The notes beneath the pieces were generated by a model, which ran no database searches, was not told the origin of the DNA, and was given only the letters and a program-made list of their open reading frames with translations. Source: Porites lobata (taxonomy: Eukaryota; Cnidaria; Anthozoa; Scleractinia; Poritidae). From it: DNA of 64,000 bases. Shown piece by piece: positions 1 to 12,434 of this stretch; positions within the stretch are counted from its first letter, which is position 1, and each line of letters starts with the position of its first letter. The position numbers and the translations under genes were made by a program. The stretch spans positions 1-64,000 of the forward strand of contig CALNXK010000362.1 in the NCBI GenBank assembly GCA_942486035.1. The letters run 5' to 3'.

Positions 1-1920
1 GGATGGTAAAAACCTTTTTGCTTGCCCGCTTGCTAACAACGTTTTTTAATCCATGATACCTCCAGCCGCAGATTCGCCTTTTATTCCGCGCACAGCACAG
101 TTGCACGACAGTGCTGTAGGAGATGCTGATGATATTTGTCCTGCAAGTGTTGTTGATGCTTTGTCTGAATGTGGCCTTTTTCTTTGGACCTTGTGATTTG
201 CCATCAAACGTAAGTGCGGGTCCCTGTACGTCTCCAGGCGTCAGCTCCCTGCACCCACACTGTTTGTCAAAGTTCTCGATTTCAGCTCCTATACCTGGAC
301 ATTCAGACAACCAACTTCTTTTACTCCTTTTCTCCTTTTTCAAAAGACACTTCTCAGCAAGTCGCTTTATTTAACGCACAGAATTGCGCTTTACCAGCCC
401 CTCATTAACTGCAAGAGGCATCTGTAAAATAACTTTCTTCGAGCCTGAAAGACGAGTATTTACCACTTAGACAACACAACCCGAATGCTTTCACCTAGCT
501 TTTAAAATGCCTTTACTCAATATCTTACCTACTCTCAACATTCCATCAGACAGTCACATGTTTTTATGATGACTACTTGAGCACAAATGGTCATTGCACG
601 CATATTCAGACAGTGTCAGTCCTCACATTTCGAGACATAAATGCTTCCTGTAAACGCGTCATAATTTGATAGACAACGTTTTTGCTGTTCCTTGTATTTC
701 TTTTTATTATTCATGATCCCCTCTCCCTAAGAAGAGGCTATTCAAAAAAGACTGATTTGGGCTTGACGAAGGACTAGAAGGCAATATCTCAGTGTCACCA
801 CCAGAGCATGACCATTGCCAACATCTTCTGGTTGTGAAATCTTTTGCAGGACTGGGGCTACAGCTTGTATTTATCACTGTCAGCCTTAATGACAGAAGCT
901 GAGGCTGAAATAGCAGGCTTTGAAGACAAAGTGTACGCATTGCGTTCCATGCAGTTTTATCCAACAATATCAACAGTTTGTGACTCTTTCTTTTCCAACT
1001 TTGTCATCAAACTGGCTTTTTGGCATCTTGCATCACTTTTCCCGAAGCAGCAGTGTCACCCCTTTGGTCAATGATCTTTTCTTATACCAATTTGATTTGA
1101 CTTTTCTTTTGAAAAGCAGATAACTGTTTTTCACAGTCAAATTTCTCACGCAACAGACCTCTTATGGCTACTGGAGCTCATCACAAGACTTGTAGTCTTT
1201 CACTGTCTTTGCCTTTTCAAGTCTAAACTGCTTTATTTCTTATTTGGTCTTCAATGTTACTGAGCAGAGTTTTCATGTGTCATCTCTGTCACGCGTTCTT
1301 CTCTGTCTATTTTTCTTTTTCTTCCCTCATCGTTGCCATTTTCATCACTTGTACCACTACTTGGACCTTTAGACCTCGAAAGTACCTTTTCTTAAACTTA
1401 TAACCACTATTTCTCACTTGTTCTTTGGCTTTATCGAAAAGCTCACCTAAAAATCAACGAGCGCATTTCAGTCAACCTATTTTTCCACACTAAAATATCA
1501 TAGTCATATAAATTCATGGGACTATTATGAAAATGCATTTTGAAATGTTTAGAAAATAGATTATAGCCTTTTTCTTTGATCTCAGAAGTATCCTCCTCAG
1601 GTTTCTTCATCACTTCCTAACAGAAACAAGTTTAATAACTTTCATAAGTTTAAGACTTACAGGCCATCACAGTCATACAAAAACATTAGTTCCAATTAAA
1701 AAGAAAAAGCTCACCAGAGCTCTAGTAAAGACAAATGGAGTCTTGGCATGATTTCCAACCAAATGTTTCAATTTTACATCACACATCCAAACATTTAAAC
1801 AAAAGGTTAAAACAAAGCAAAAAATAAATACCTCTTTGGTGGGTTCTCGTAAACAAGATTTCCACAAAAAATGCCAGTCTCTGCTGCTTCGTGTGACTGG
1901 TGTTGCAAGTAGTCACAGAG
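1..1920. other. No convincing intact gene; decayed sequence
   Basis: No open frame longer than about 90 codons with recognisable protein character was found on either strand. The minus strand keeps coding-like patches downstream of the CIDE-N remnant, for example a lysine- and glutamate-rich stretch around 1280-1450, but they are broken by stops in every frame. It may be the decayed 3' half of the gene whose CIDE-N exons lie at 1921-2289. Confidence 0.5.
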
Positions 1921-2289
1921 CTATTTCAGGGTGTTTTCACCATTAACAGTAACATCAGGCAAGTGTTGACTGGCAGAGCACTGAAGACATCTTCATCATC
2001 AACAACCGATGAATCTTCAAGGCAGACAAGAACATTTTCTGGAGCACCTTGTTAATGACAGTTTTGCATGCCCCTACAAAAACCAAAACCGAAAGAAAAG
2101 TTTAGCTTCTTTCTTTGACACTTTGTTTAATAAATACAAGTCAAAAGTAGTTTAATAAAAAGTGATGCTTTAATACCTTTTTGCTTTTAACTCGTTTAGA
2201 GAATTAGCTGAGACAAGAAATCTTGCCTGGCCACTCACGTGTCTCTTATTTTTAACAACGGCATCATCGGCACCAAAAAGACGGCTTTT
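1921..2289 (-). pseudogene. CIDE-N domain remnant (two exons, frameshifted)
   Basis: Exon A (2289 down to 2177) has a good acceptor (TTTTTTGCAG) and a donor AG|GTATTA. It reads as a basic strand followed by SLNELKAK, the pattern of the first half of a CIDE-N (CAD/ICAD N-terminal) domain. Exon B (2073 down to about 1921) follows a TTTGTAG acceptor. It contains ENVLVCLEDSSVVDDED and then VFSALPVNTCLMLL, closely matching the acidic half of CIDE-N domains, where 'LEEDGT.VDDEDYF..LPDNT' is typical. The two halves do not join in one frame: a shift is needed near 2050, where ACKTVINK passes into GAPENV. Another is needed near 1940, and a stop follows at 1921-1923. CIDE-N domains mediate homotypic acidic/basic pairing in apoptotic DNA fragmentation factors. 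This copy appears dead. Family assignment is by eye and fairly specific; parent gene unknown. Confidence 0.45.
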
Positions 2290-2768
2290 CTGCAAAAAAC
2301 ATAGCAAAGAAAATCGCTCTTAAACTCTTCAACAGATACATCTTTGAAAGCATAAAAATAAAATCAGAATAAAACATATGCCACTACTATAAAAACACTT
2401 CAATGCACGTAGAAGACTTCCCCTTCTATTGAAATATATCATTCTAGTTCAGTATGAAAAGCCACTTCTACCACGGCTACACTTCAAAGTAGGAACGTTC
2501 TAAAACAGCTTTTTAGACTAGATGGCCTATGAAGTAGCAGATAAATATCGGTAAGAAAACTCACCTTCTCCGAAAACACGCCATTCCAAAGACAAGAAAG
2601 ATGTTGACCAGGTAACCATGCTTTGTCTTGGCCCCAGTCTCTGCCGAACAAATCAAATGTCCCGACCCCTCGAGCAAGGTATTGATCAAACCTCCCACTG
2701 AGGAGATGGATTCCTTGGTCAAATCCTTGCCCACCCTCTTCCCCCCAGGGGTTTACATTGATAGGTGC

Positions 2769-2843
2769 ATAACCTGCGATCAGGCGGCCTTTTCCCTTTT
2801 TGTTTGGGAGGTGAGGGGAAAAAAACGCCTGATCGCAGGTTAC
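2769..2843. repeat. Short inverted-repeat (hairpin) element
   Basis: The arms TAACCTGCGATCAGGCGG and the complement of CGCCTGATCGCAGGTTA face each other around a GC-poor loop. They continue inward as CCTTTTCCC against GGGGAAAA. This is a typical miniature inverted-repeat element with no coding capacity. Confidence 0.7.
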
Positions 2844-2917
2844 TGTAACCAGACTAGGACCATAATTAATTCAGGATCTTTTGTTTAAAGGTTTTTACGG
2901 TGACCAGAAGGGTCACG

Positions 2918-3075
2918 CATGCAAATTGCAAAAAAAATGTTGCTGCAAACCAAAAAATTTTACCTGCAATTAAAAAAATTGTACATGCAAACTAAAAAAT
3001 ATTACCCGCAAATTAAATATAGTAAATGCAAATTTAAAATTGTGCTGCAAATTGAAAAATACTACAGTACATACG
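2918..3075. repeat. Degenerate tandem array, unit about 24 bp
   Basis: Repeated imperfect units of the form TGCAAATTAAAAAATTGTAC occur about six times in succession. The open frame across them is lysine/glutamine/tyrosine-rich low-complexity sequence and is not considered a gene. Confidence 0.6.
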
Positions 3076-5508
3076 AACTAAAAATTGAGGCGACGGATGG
3101 AACAAATTGCCGGGGAAATTAGAAAATGTGTTATCGTTAATATTGAAATTTCACTCGTATTTGTTATTAACATACTCAAAATAAACAAACAAGAGTTGCG
3201 TGAATTCGCTAAATACCTTGCTGCATATTGAAATAGTTTACAAGGAGTCTAAAATAGTAAGGCGCCAAAACCGTAGAAGCAAAAAGAAAACTTATCGACG
3301 CAAAGTAAAAATGAAAAGTCCTGCGCGCGCGTTGGCATCCATAAGGTACTGGGGTGAGCCATGAAACCTTGCAAAATGGAGGAGGAAAGTTCGCTAAACA
3401 TGAACTGCTTTCATCTTGGTATGAAAATGAGGTCATTTTGTAATTCTTGGTCGACTACCATGGCATTAAAATGAGTTTGAGTACGCTAAAACGCAGGCTG
3501 CGAGATTATGGCTTGAAAAATATGAAACGAGGTCGATGTTGACCAGTTGATGATCAGAATTGAAATCAGTGGTTCTGGTCAAGCACTAGGATACAGAGCA
3601 GTGTGGCATCTTTGAGCCTAGTACATCAATTCATGTCCCTCGCCACTTAGCAGCAACTATTTTACGGAAGTCGACCCAGTGGGAGTCCAGCAGAGAAGAA
3701 GGCGAAGACTCTCGGAGGAAATATGTCTTTACGGTCCAAACTTCTGCTGGCACGTGAATGGTAATTTAATAAACTTATGTTTGTAAGGCTTTTGCTATTG
3801 GTAAAATAATGGCTCTACGTGTATGCAACACGATTTGAGCTAACACTCTTCATAGACTTAAGAGGGCTTCGGGGGGGGAAGGGAGCAGTTTTAGATTACC
3901 TACCTGGTCTTCAAAGGCCTGTTTGATCTGTTTACATTGTAGGTGAGCCAACTCGGTTAGCCAGACAGGCTCTGCTCATGCCTTACTTTCTCTTTAAATT
4001 TTGATGTGTTTATATGAGAACGTGGGCTGGCACGGTTTCCACTAGATCCCAGTTGCTCAGTTATTACATGCATATGGTAAGCTTGATGTCCTTCATTGCT
4101 TAAAGAACGAAGGTGAATGTTAATTTGATTATGCAAATATTATTATTTAAGTAATAGAAAACGTTTTCCATGTCTGCATAGCCTGATATAAAACACGAGG
4201 GTTTAGGTGTCCGAAATTTGCTTCCATTTATTTGCTCGCCTCTTAAAATGAATTGCAAAAAGATAAATGAAATTTAAAATTAACCTCTTTAATTACAATC
4301 AACCAGCAAACAACATCTCAGGTTAAAACAGTTATAGAGACATATAAAAATTAATTAAACATAGGAATTAGCTATTAGCCAATCGGAGGAGACCTTAGCA
4401 AGCTGCTCTGTCACTCCTTTTAAGCGATCCTTATGTCAAAGCAAATGTATTCCATGAAAGACTTTTTTTTCTGGCTGCCCTGATCCCCGTCCCCCACCTC
4501 CAGCGCTTGCACTTTGCCCATTACTAATTACGTCACGAAACAGATCTCAAGACAAGTTGGAATCACGACACCATTTTGACCTCCTGGTTTGAATCTTTTC
4601 CTTTTCTGTTTACTTTACCTCTAGCACGATCGATTTTTTCTTCTCAAAACACTGTTCTCATACACCGTCAAGAAATGCACTGTTAATATTTGGATTCGGT
4701 CGGTTGAGTTAGCCCTAAGAGTGATCAGCATCAAATTTCTCCTTGTAATATCAATGCTTTGTAAAACAGAGTGGTCATGAGATTACGGACATGATCACAC
4801 AAGATGAATTTGCTTGATATATTATCAACTTCTCCCCACTACTTCTCTAGGAAATGAATAGGGGGCAACAAATGAGAATTCAATTTTTCATCTTAGGGTT
4901 TAAAGGGTTAACGTTTCAAAATGACTTAAATTCACCCAGTTTGGCTTGTCTATCTCAGTCATTCAGTAGAAACGCAACTTTGTTTTTGCAACGGGAAAAC
5001 CTACAAAGATTAAGAAAAACGATTATTTGGGGTAAAAATATCCACTTTTATGCATGTCGAAAGATCATGAAAATTCCTGAACCTCGATGCCGTCTTACAG
5101 AGATTTCTTCAACAACCAAAACTAATTCCTAGGTATCGCTAAGAGGAATGTCTAATGTGCGATTTAACTAGAATAAACGCAATTTTTGAGTTACACCACA
5201 TGTGAAAAATATTGCCGTTGAAAATGAATAACAAAACAACGTTTTTTAATCCATAAACCTTATTCCTCATTTTCGAATTATGTCTTTTTCGGTGAGTGTC
5301 GACTTTTTCTGGGTCGGGCCACCTTATTAAAAGATACTGATTCTTTCACTCATTTTGGACTAATTTGGATTTCCGAGAATATGATGTTGTTTTACTCCAG
5401 GTGCATTTATTTATTTGCTAGTAAATCATTCAAATGACACCTGAAAAGAGATTTCAACCCCTGGAATATTGACACCCACCAAAAAGGACAAGAAGCTACT
5501 TAATTCTC

Positions 5509-5514
5509 TTTATT
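5509..5514 (-). terminator. Polyadenylation signal AATAAA, gene copy A
   Basis: AATAAA is read on the minus strand about 190 nt past the stop codon of the copy A gene. Copies B (9774-9779) and C (17990-17995) have the same hexamer in their 3' flanks. Confidence 0.5.
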
Positions 5515-5702
5515 GTTTTCAAATGAAAAATATAACACAGTACATGAAAAGCTTCATGTTTTTTCCTAGTATCGGGGGTTGATTTCACTGTTGCGTGATT
5601 TTAGATTTGTTCGCACGGAAAATTACTTTTGATTGTGGAAATCAACCCTCACTGACTATAAAAGAGGTTGATTACATGAAATAGATCTTCTTTATTGCAT
5701 CT

Positions 5703-7235
5703 TTAAGCATCATCTTGAATGATAGCCACTTTGATGAATCTAATACCGACCCTTTCTACTTTGTGACCTTTGTACACTTCCAGGGTGAGTCCCTTGTTCA
5801 ACATCACACGGTTGTTGTAACCAGCGGTCCTCACGAAGCCTCCGTCATGGGGAATGTAGCACGAGCCCCAGCGTTCATCCAACTTGAGTGTAAAGACAAA
5901 CTGTCCTGGGTAGAAGGAGTCGTTGGGTTTGGGAAGAACCGGATTATTTTGCATGGAAGAAGCGCTTGCACCTGAAACCCCTTCAATTCCATAGCAGGGT
6001 GCATTGGTTTTGTAGTTGTACTTGTCGCAAGTTTCAAACCCAATAAACCTGGTGCCGTCAGACACCACGTATCTTATGTCTATCAATAGGTTTGCTTCCA
6101 ATACTGACGTCATGAGCAACGGTGATCTCTACAGTCAGCGGTGCCAGCTTTCAAAACGTCGGGAGGAATCATGGGTACTTTAAGAAGAGCGGCATTGTCT
6201 TTTGCGCCTGCGTTGAATGTGAGTTGTTGGGATGTTGATGTACGAGAACTGTCGATATATGACGCATGCGCCTCCAACCAAGTCGGAGTCATGGTCGATG
6301 GTAAATCACTTTTCCCTTTGAAAAGATGCGTAAATATAATCAGAGAACAGAACAACCAATTTTTGTTTACTTTTTGCTCTTATTTCAAGAGTGAGTCTTG
6401 AAAAAGTAAAATAAAAAAGTACCTGAGGTTACCTAGGATTGACGTATTTATAAGAGGACTTTTTAACTCGGCTTTGGTTCTGATTCGTCAAATATTATGA
6501 TCACTGGGAAATTATAGTATTAATTAAGTCACTTTCTCTGCGTAACGTAGTGCATAAGTAATTGGCTCCTGGCATAACCCGAGAAATTTATCAACCAATG
6601 AATTTGTTAAATTTCTAACCAAAACTGTAATAAAATTATAACTAGCGGGGCCTGGGAACTAATTAGCAAACAGCGAAAGATTGCCCCATTTCATCATATT
6701 GGCCACCCGAAGATCAACGAAAGTAAGAAACTTTAACTGCCAGAAAACTATTACGTAAAATATATTTATTAAAACTCTAACATGACTCCGTGGCGTACTG
6801 GTCATTTTTCTATACTTGGTTCTCTTTGTAGTCAAATCTCTTCGGGGAATTGTGAGACAATCGTGAAAAATGTGCGCTTTTGACCCTAAAGCCTCGGAGT
6901 TATGTTAGAATTTTGATAGATCGAACGTGTTCTAGTATAAGTTGTTTAGAGCAAATGTGACATACCTGTCCACTGCATTGACTCCGTAAGCACGTTGTTT
7001 CCAGAAAGGAAGAATGAACTACCTGAAAGCATAATCAGATTTTATAGATTTTAATTGATTCTGTGCATGAAGCAAAAAGTTTTATTTTTTCTGTGAGGGG
7101 GAGAAGGGTTGGGAGGAGGACTTCACCTCTAAATAAATAATTCTACTGTGATTGTTTAAAACTTGAGTAGCCTTGTAATGTACTTACAGAGCAAAGCACA
7201 GCAAGTTGAGCGAGAAGAGTAACCGTGGACGCCAT
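5703..7235 (-). pseudogene. Secreted-protein gene, copy A (frameshifted)
   Basis: Exon 1 (7235-7188) encodes a 16-residue signal peptide, MASTVTLLAQLAVLCS, with donor GTAAGT. Exon 2 (7022-6966, 19 codons) and exon 3 (6315-5703) have acceptors and donors at the same places as the intact copy C. Exon 3 is broken. One base is missing near 6296 (GGTCGATGG against GGTCTGATGG in B and C). Two bases are missing near 6141 (GTGCC against GTGTGCC) and two near 6080 (GTCTATC against GTCGCTATC). The last 138 codons are open and still close to copy C, so decay is recent or the copy is badly assembled. Function unknown; see copy C. Confidence 0.8.
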
Positions 7236-7297
7236 GCTGGGTCAGTCAGTTTCGTTTCTGAAGTGATAACAAGCTTGAATGGAGGAGATTGAAGTAG

Positions 7298-7316
7298 CTG
7301 CACGCTTTTTATTTTG
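7298..7316 (-). promoter_or_regulatory. Conserved TATA-like promoter element, copy A
   Basis: On the minus strand the sequence AATAAAAAGCGTGCA lies about 70 nt upstream of the copy A start codon. It is conserved upstream of copies B (about 13973-13989) and C (about 20530-20546), where it reads GAATAAAAAGCGTGCA. Conservation among diverged paralogues makes it the best candidate core promoter; the role is inference. Confidence 0.45.
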
Positions 7317-7329
7317 TTAAGAGGTTTAA

Positions 7330-9650
7330 TGTCCTCTATTTATTAAGTTAAAAGGTGTCAAGGGTCTTCGGGTGGTCTTCTGACGTCCTCTTCCCACGTC
7401 TAAGTCTTCCTATTTGGGACTTCCGACCGACCGGCTTTCAACATTCGGACTTTCGATTTCAGACTTATTTCAAAATTATATAACTATATTAGTCACGCTT
7501 CTTTGTTGAACGTTTGTCATCCTGTTCATCCTCCGTTATGATGTTACGGTGAGTAAACAGTCCTCCCCTTTAGTCTAAGGTCAACACTTTTAAAACTAAA
7601 ATGTCACATTAGGGTTAATTCAGATTATATACAGGACAAACAGGCCAGGCGTTGTTACAAATCGGAAATATGATTATCGTCGTGTAAGCAAGCATGCAAA
7701 TATGTGATTTTGGAAAAGCTGCGATAATAGAACGTGCTATAATACGTATTCTACAATTACGTAAAAACTATGTGTTCGGTTCCGTAATCGCTATGATATC
7801 AACACAATACTTCCAATTGCTATCTGACTCCAATTAGCTCACACAACATGACATTCCAGGTCCTTTTCTTCGGTTTATTCGCATCAACAGGAACAACTTA
7901 CGAATTACATTTTCTCCGTTCTCTCGCACGGGTTTTAGAATCCCAGGGTTCTCTACGTATCTCTTTCAAGAACATTACATCACTTTGTAGCTATTTCAAC
8001 ATGGTTGTCACGCTATTCTAAAGCAAGTCAACTGTCACGTAGGTTGCTGCGTGTTTTCCTAAACTTATTTGAACTTATTTCAGTGTGGGATGCATTACCG
8101 AAAACTTCCGCTTATACGCCCTGAGCTTATAAAACTACGAAAGAGGGCTTAAAAACTTGTGGGGTGGGAGGGGAGGGGCTTGTAACCGGATAAAATATAG
8201 CGTTTCAATACAAGCTACACTGCAGTGTTGATCAAAACACTTTTTCAAGAATTTACCCGCTTTTTGAAGCTTCAAAATGTCGTAAAAAAATCAAATACAT
8301 TTCAGAACAAGCTAGTGGGGTCTTATATCCGGGGGGAGCGCATAACGAGACATTATTTGTACAGGTATTTGGTTGAGCCTGTAGCTGGTGGCAGGGGGGG
8401 GCTTATAAGCGGAAGTTTACTCATATGAATACAGTGTAAGGGTATCACTTATACCTTCTAGTATATCTTCTAATCACGTACTATCCTACCGTCGTGTAAG
8501 AACTTTTTTTATAAGAACCTAAAATTTAAGAACATACCAAGAATTACTCTTGCTGAGGGTCAGTTAAGAACGTTTAATTCTGTTCTTTTTTTTAAGAGTT
8601 GTACAAATAAAGATACTCAGGAACATTTCTTAACATTAACCATCTTATTTTCTTATTCCGTGATAGACTGAAGAGAACAAGTCAATTTGTAGTACAACTT
8701 TGAAAACACGTTAAGAACGTTTTTAGGTTCAAATCACAAAAACGGAAGAGCGTTCAGCCTCAGCCCCACAATTAGCTCCCGCAGGGGGGGGGGGATACTT
8801 CCTTGGTCCTTAAAAGAGGCTAATGGAGAGGGGCCGCTGGATAGGGTCGCATTATCACGACTGGATTGACTATAATGGGGTTGCACCTTTTCGGATTTTG
8901 GGGGTAAGAAAGTTCTTCACATCTACGTTTAGCAAACGTGCCAGAATGTTTGTACTGTAGGTGAAAAGTAAGTGTTCTTCATTCAATTTAAAAAATGGGT
9001 CAGTTCATTTTAGGATGACCTATTTAAAGGATTGATCTACAAAGGTAGATGCATAAGTAAAAAGTGACTAAGTTGGGATCGCGAAAATTACATTTGCCCA
9101 AAAGTGACTAAGATGGGGTCTATCATTGGCCACAGAATAGACAATAATGGGGTAGGGGCTTTGAGAGGCCAGCGGCACATACCAGCAAAAATTTACCCAA
9201 GTACGCAACCCCCCTCCCCTAAGGAATTAGCTGTTCTTATAAAAAAAGTGCACAAGCACACTGATTCACTAAATAAACGAGTCTTCGTTGCGTCTATGAC
9301 TAAGTCCTCCTCGTGTCATGAGTTAGTTACCGGATGTAACAATTGCAATTTGCTTGAGTAATTGTTTAACCCATTCACGTCCCTCTACCGCTTGTGACGT
9401 CATCGGTTTTAATGATCAAGGACAACTTCCTGAGGGAGGAGGGGACGTCTGTACACAGGCCACCAAAAGGCATGTTTCTTAAGCCCTAGAAGCTCCAAAA
9501 TCATAGTAATGAAAGAAAAGGAAAGGAGAAAAGTGCGAGGAGAAAGAAAGGAGGCGAAGAAAAAAGAAGCAATGGTTGCACTCCTAGTTTTTATAATAGC
9601 TACTTTTTCGGCTTTTGGCCGAAAAGAACTGTTCGAAGCAAAAGGTCCAT
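7330..9650. other. No gene; unit A upstream region with MITE
   Basis: The stretch upstream of the copy A gene has no coding evidence. It includes an inverted-repeat element at 8101-8419 and sequence shared with units B and C up to about 9425. The remaining 200 bases to the start of unit B are unique within the window. Confidence 0.5.
8101..8419. mobile_element. Inverted-repeat MITE in unit A
   Basis: The ends are AAAACTTCCGCTTATA at the left and the complement, TATAAGCGGAAGTTT, at the right, about 320 bp apart. The interior repeats GGGGCTTATAACCGGA-like motifs. A diverged copy sits at the equivalent place in unit C (21069-21403), while unit B lacks it, most simply by deletion. Confidence 0.6.
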
Positions 9651-11106
9651 TTGGCGATAACGTTATCAAAAATCCGGCTAGATCTATTTGCCAGTGAATC
9701 ACTCAAGACATCAACTATTGGAATATTGACACTGCGAAATAAGGCGGACACAATGTTGTTTTTTATTTCTCTATTTATTTTCTATCAAATTAAACAAACA
9801 CAGAACATGAAGGCTTTCGTTGTTATTGTTACTAACTAAAGACGTTGATTACGTAAGTCTTAACTGTATCTTTAAGCATCATCTTGAATGATAGCCACTT
9901 TGATGAATCTGATACCGACCCTTTCCTCATATTCGCGTTTGTAGACTTCCAGGTTGAGTCCCTCGTTCAACATCACACGGTTGTTGTAACCGGCGGTCCT
10001 CACGAAACCTCCGTCATGCGGAATGTAGCACGAGCCCCAGCGTTCATCCAACTTGAGAGTAAAGACAAACTGTCTTGGGTAGAAGGAGTCGTTGGGTTTG
10101 GGAAGAACCGGACTATGTTGCAGGAAGAAAAGCTTGCACCTGAAACCCCTTCAATTCCATAGCAGGGTGCATTGGTTTTGTAGTTCCCTTTGTCGCAAGT
10201 TTCAAACCCAACAAATCTTCTGCCGTCAGACACCACGTATCTAATGTCGCTATCAATAGGTTTGCTTCCAATACTGACGTCATTTGCAACAGTGATCTGT
10301 ACAGTCAGCGGTGTGCCAACTTTTAAAACGCCAGAAGGAATCATGGGTACTTTAAGAACAGCGGCATTGTCTTTTGCGCCTGCGTTGAATGTGAGTTGTT
10401 GGGGTGTTGATGTACAAGAACTGTCGATATATGAAGCATGCGCCTCCAACCAAGTCGGAGTCATGGTCTGATGGTAAATCACTTTTCCCTTTGAAAAGTT
10501 GTGTAAATAAAATCAGACAACAGCCAAGTTTTGTTTACTTTTTGCTCTTATTTCAAGAGTGGGCCTTGAGAAAAGTAAAAACACGGAGAGTACCTTAGGT
10601 TACCTAGGATTGTAGTGAAAGGTAACTTTTATGACGTAATGCAGAACAGAGAATGCAATGTTTTCGAGCGAACACGTAATACAGAACAGAGAATTCGTGA
10701 GTTGTGTGCGTGTTCGTGAGTCCCGTGCTCATCCCGTCTGTATCCAATCGTCGGGTGGATTCATTTGCAACATACACATATAGCTGTCGCATTTGCCCGC
10801 TGGGATTTTTTATTGTGTTTAGGCTTAAAATAAAAAACAAAAATTAAAAAAAATTCCTGCGGAGAAATGTGGCAGCTATACGCGTATGTTGCAAATGAAT
10901 CCACCCGTCATTTAAAGCCGTTCGTGAGCCCCCCGTTAGCGTTAACTGTTTTGTTAAGAACTCAACCCCAGTGTCCTTAGATGAGGCACTCAACAAACGA
11001 TTCCAAGTATAATGCACGAGTACGCTGCATGACATTTCTTAACAAATTGAACAGCGCACGGATAGGTAAAATCATTGCTCGTTGGCACTTAGCGATAGTT
11101 ATAATT

Positions 11107-11278
11107 AAGCAATAGAAAACGTTTGTCGTGTTTGCATAGCCTGATATAAACACGAGACGGTTTGGGAGAATTCGAAACAGTTCGTCGAGGGTTAGCATAA
11201 CTGTCTCGAATTCCCCAACCCCTCGAGTGTTTATATGAGGACTGTGCAAACACAGGAAAAAAAGTTTTCTATTGCTTT
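11107..11278. mobile_element. Palindromic MITE in copy B intron 2
   Basis: The left arm, AAGCAATAGAAAACGTTTGTC then CATAGCCTGATATAAACACGAG, is mirrored by a right arm ending in CTCGAGTGTTTATATGAGGACTG and TTTTCTATTGCTTTT. The whole is about 170 bp and non-coding. Related half-elements occur near 3990-4200. Confidence 0.65.
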
Positions 11279-11956
11279 TATAAAATAACTTTCCTGAGGA
11301 AAAAGCAAACCTCTCTTGTTCAGAGCATTGATTAAAAGAGAAATTCTTACCAGTCGCGAAGTCTTGTACACGAAGCTTGTACGTGTAATCAATCTTTGTT
11401 TTGCAAAAAGATACTTTCAAAATACGGGTTTTCTCGCTTAAAATGTCAGCCCAAGCGAAAAAAAGTGACACAGCATGTTTCTAAAGATTTTTGAGGTTTC
11501 AAGCGACGAGGAAATGGGTACTGAATACAGCAAACTTGTCGAGTTTTTCGACTCAAACCTTTTTCAAATTCATGCTTGCGTGATTAGCGTGCGAAAAGCA
11601 AAACATCTTGACGTCACAACCATCTCTACATACTGTCATGCAAACACGCCTCTCGGCCAATCAGAGCGCGCGTACTATCTTAGTTATCTTATAACTAGTA
11701 GCAGTTATTAATTCATATTCCTGCGTGGCGTAGTTTATAACTAATCGGCTCCTGGCATAACTTGAGAAATTTTCACCCATGTGTCAAATTTCTAACCAGA
11801 ACTGTAATAAAATATTAACTAACGGGGCCTTGGGAACTAATAGTAAACAGCGAAAGTTGCGTCATTTCATTGTATTGGCCTCCCAAAGATCAATGATAGT
11901 AAGAAATATTAACTGCCGAAAAACTATTACTATGTTCGATAAAAAAATATATGTAT

Positions 11957-12434
11957 GTGTAATCAAATGGTGACGAGTGAAATTAATTCCAAATTATTAG
12001 GCTTTGGACAAAACGCAAGTGAGATTATTCCCTAATTTCACGAGTGTACCATTTGATTACCTATTAATATCATGGGTGACGAATTACGTTAGCAATCGAG
12101 GATTTTTGACTTATTTATGCTGGATCGTATCGATGGATCGTGACTCCACTCTCTCAAACGTTTAGAGCTTAAATTTGGCTTACGTTTTCAGAATTTTTCG
12201 ACAACATACCTCTAAGAATCCTTCTTAATGTGCTCTTTCGTGTGTTCAGGTTTTCTAAGCGTCTTTTTATGCCCTGACATCTTCATTCACGACATTTTAA
12301 AACTTCGTCGCCATCTTGACTCTGAGACGTACGGCAGGTTGCCATGGCAATTTAGTAATTTCACATGTGAAATTACAAATTAACGCTGAAATTTCGCGCC
12401 AAAATTAAGGAGTAATTCGTCACCTATGATATTA
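11957..12434. mobile_element. Composite hairpin MITE in copy B intron 2
   Basis: It begins with a hairpin (GTAATCAAATGGT facing ACCATTTGATTAC). An inverted-repeat body then runs from ATATCATGGGTGACGAATTAC (about 12068) to GTAATTCGTCACCTATGATAT. A second copy in copy C intron 2 (18916-19351) sits at a different point of the same intron, so the two inserted independently. Both contain the palindrome GTTGCCATGGCAA (12338-12350 and 19255-19267). Confidence 0.7.

Larger units (their letters stand above)
2300..5480. other. Repeat-rich intergenic stretch
   Basis: No gene is supported here. It contains a short hairpin element (2769-2843), a degenerate AT-rich tandem array (2918-3075), and pieces of dispersed repeats. 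The segment near 4130-4200 (GTAATAGAAAACGTTTTCC, then CATAGCCTGATATAAA) is related to the palindromic element at 11107-11278. Confidence 0.4.
5480..9425. repeat. Tandem segmental duplication, unit A
   Basis: This block is a diverged paralogue of 9660-17070 (unit B) and 17890-29284 (unit C). All carry the same three-exon minus-strand gene in the same order. Their flanks also match, for example the segment ending CGCTTGTGACGTCATCGG near 9390, with counterparts near 14765 and 21955. Unit A stops matching at about 9425, so it is shorter than B and C. Unit A lacks the TA-flanked element that B and C share at 13552 and 20109, so it probably split off first. Confidence 0.75.

Noticed and set aside
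9409..9702. 97-codon minus-strand frame between units A and B
   Set aside because: Phenylalanine/serine-rich with no start context, splice sites or domain; overlaps an opposite-strand frame of equal quality.
10977..11471. 164-codon minus-strand frame in copy B intron 2
   Set aside because: It runs through the palindromic MITE at 11107-11278 and has no recognisable domain; probably chance openness within repeat sequence.
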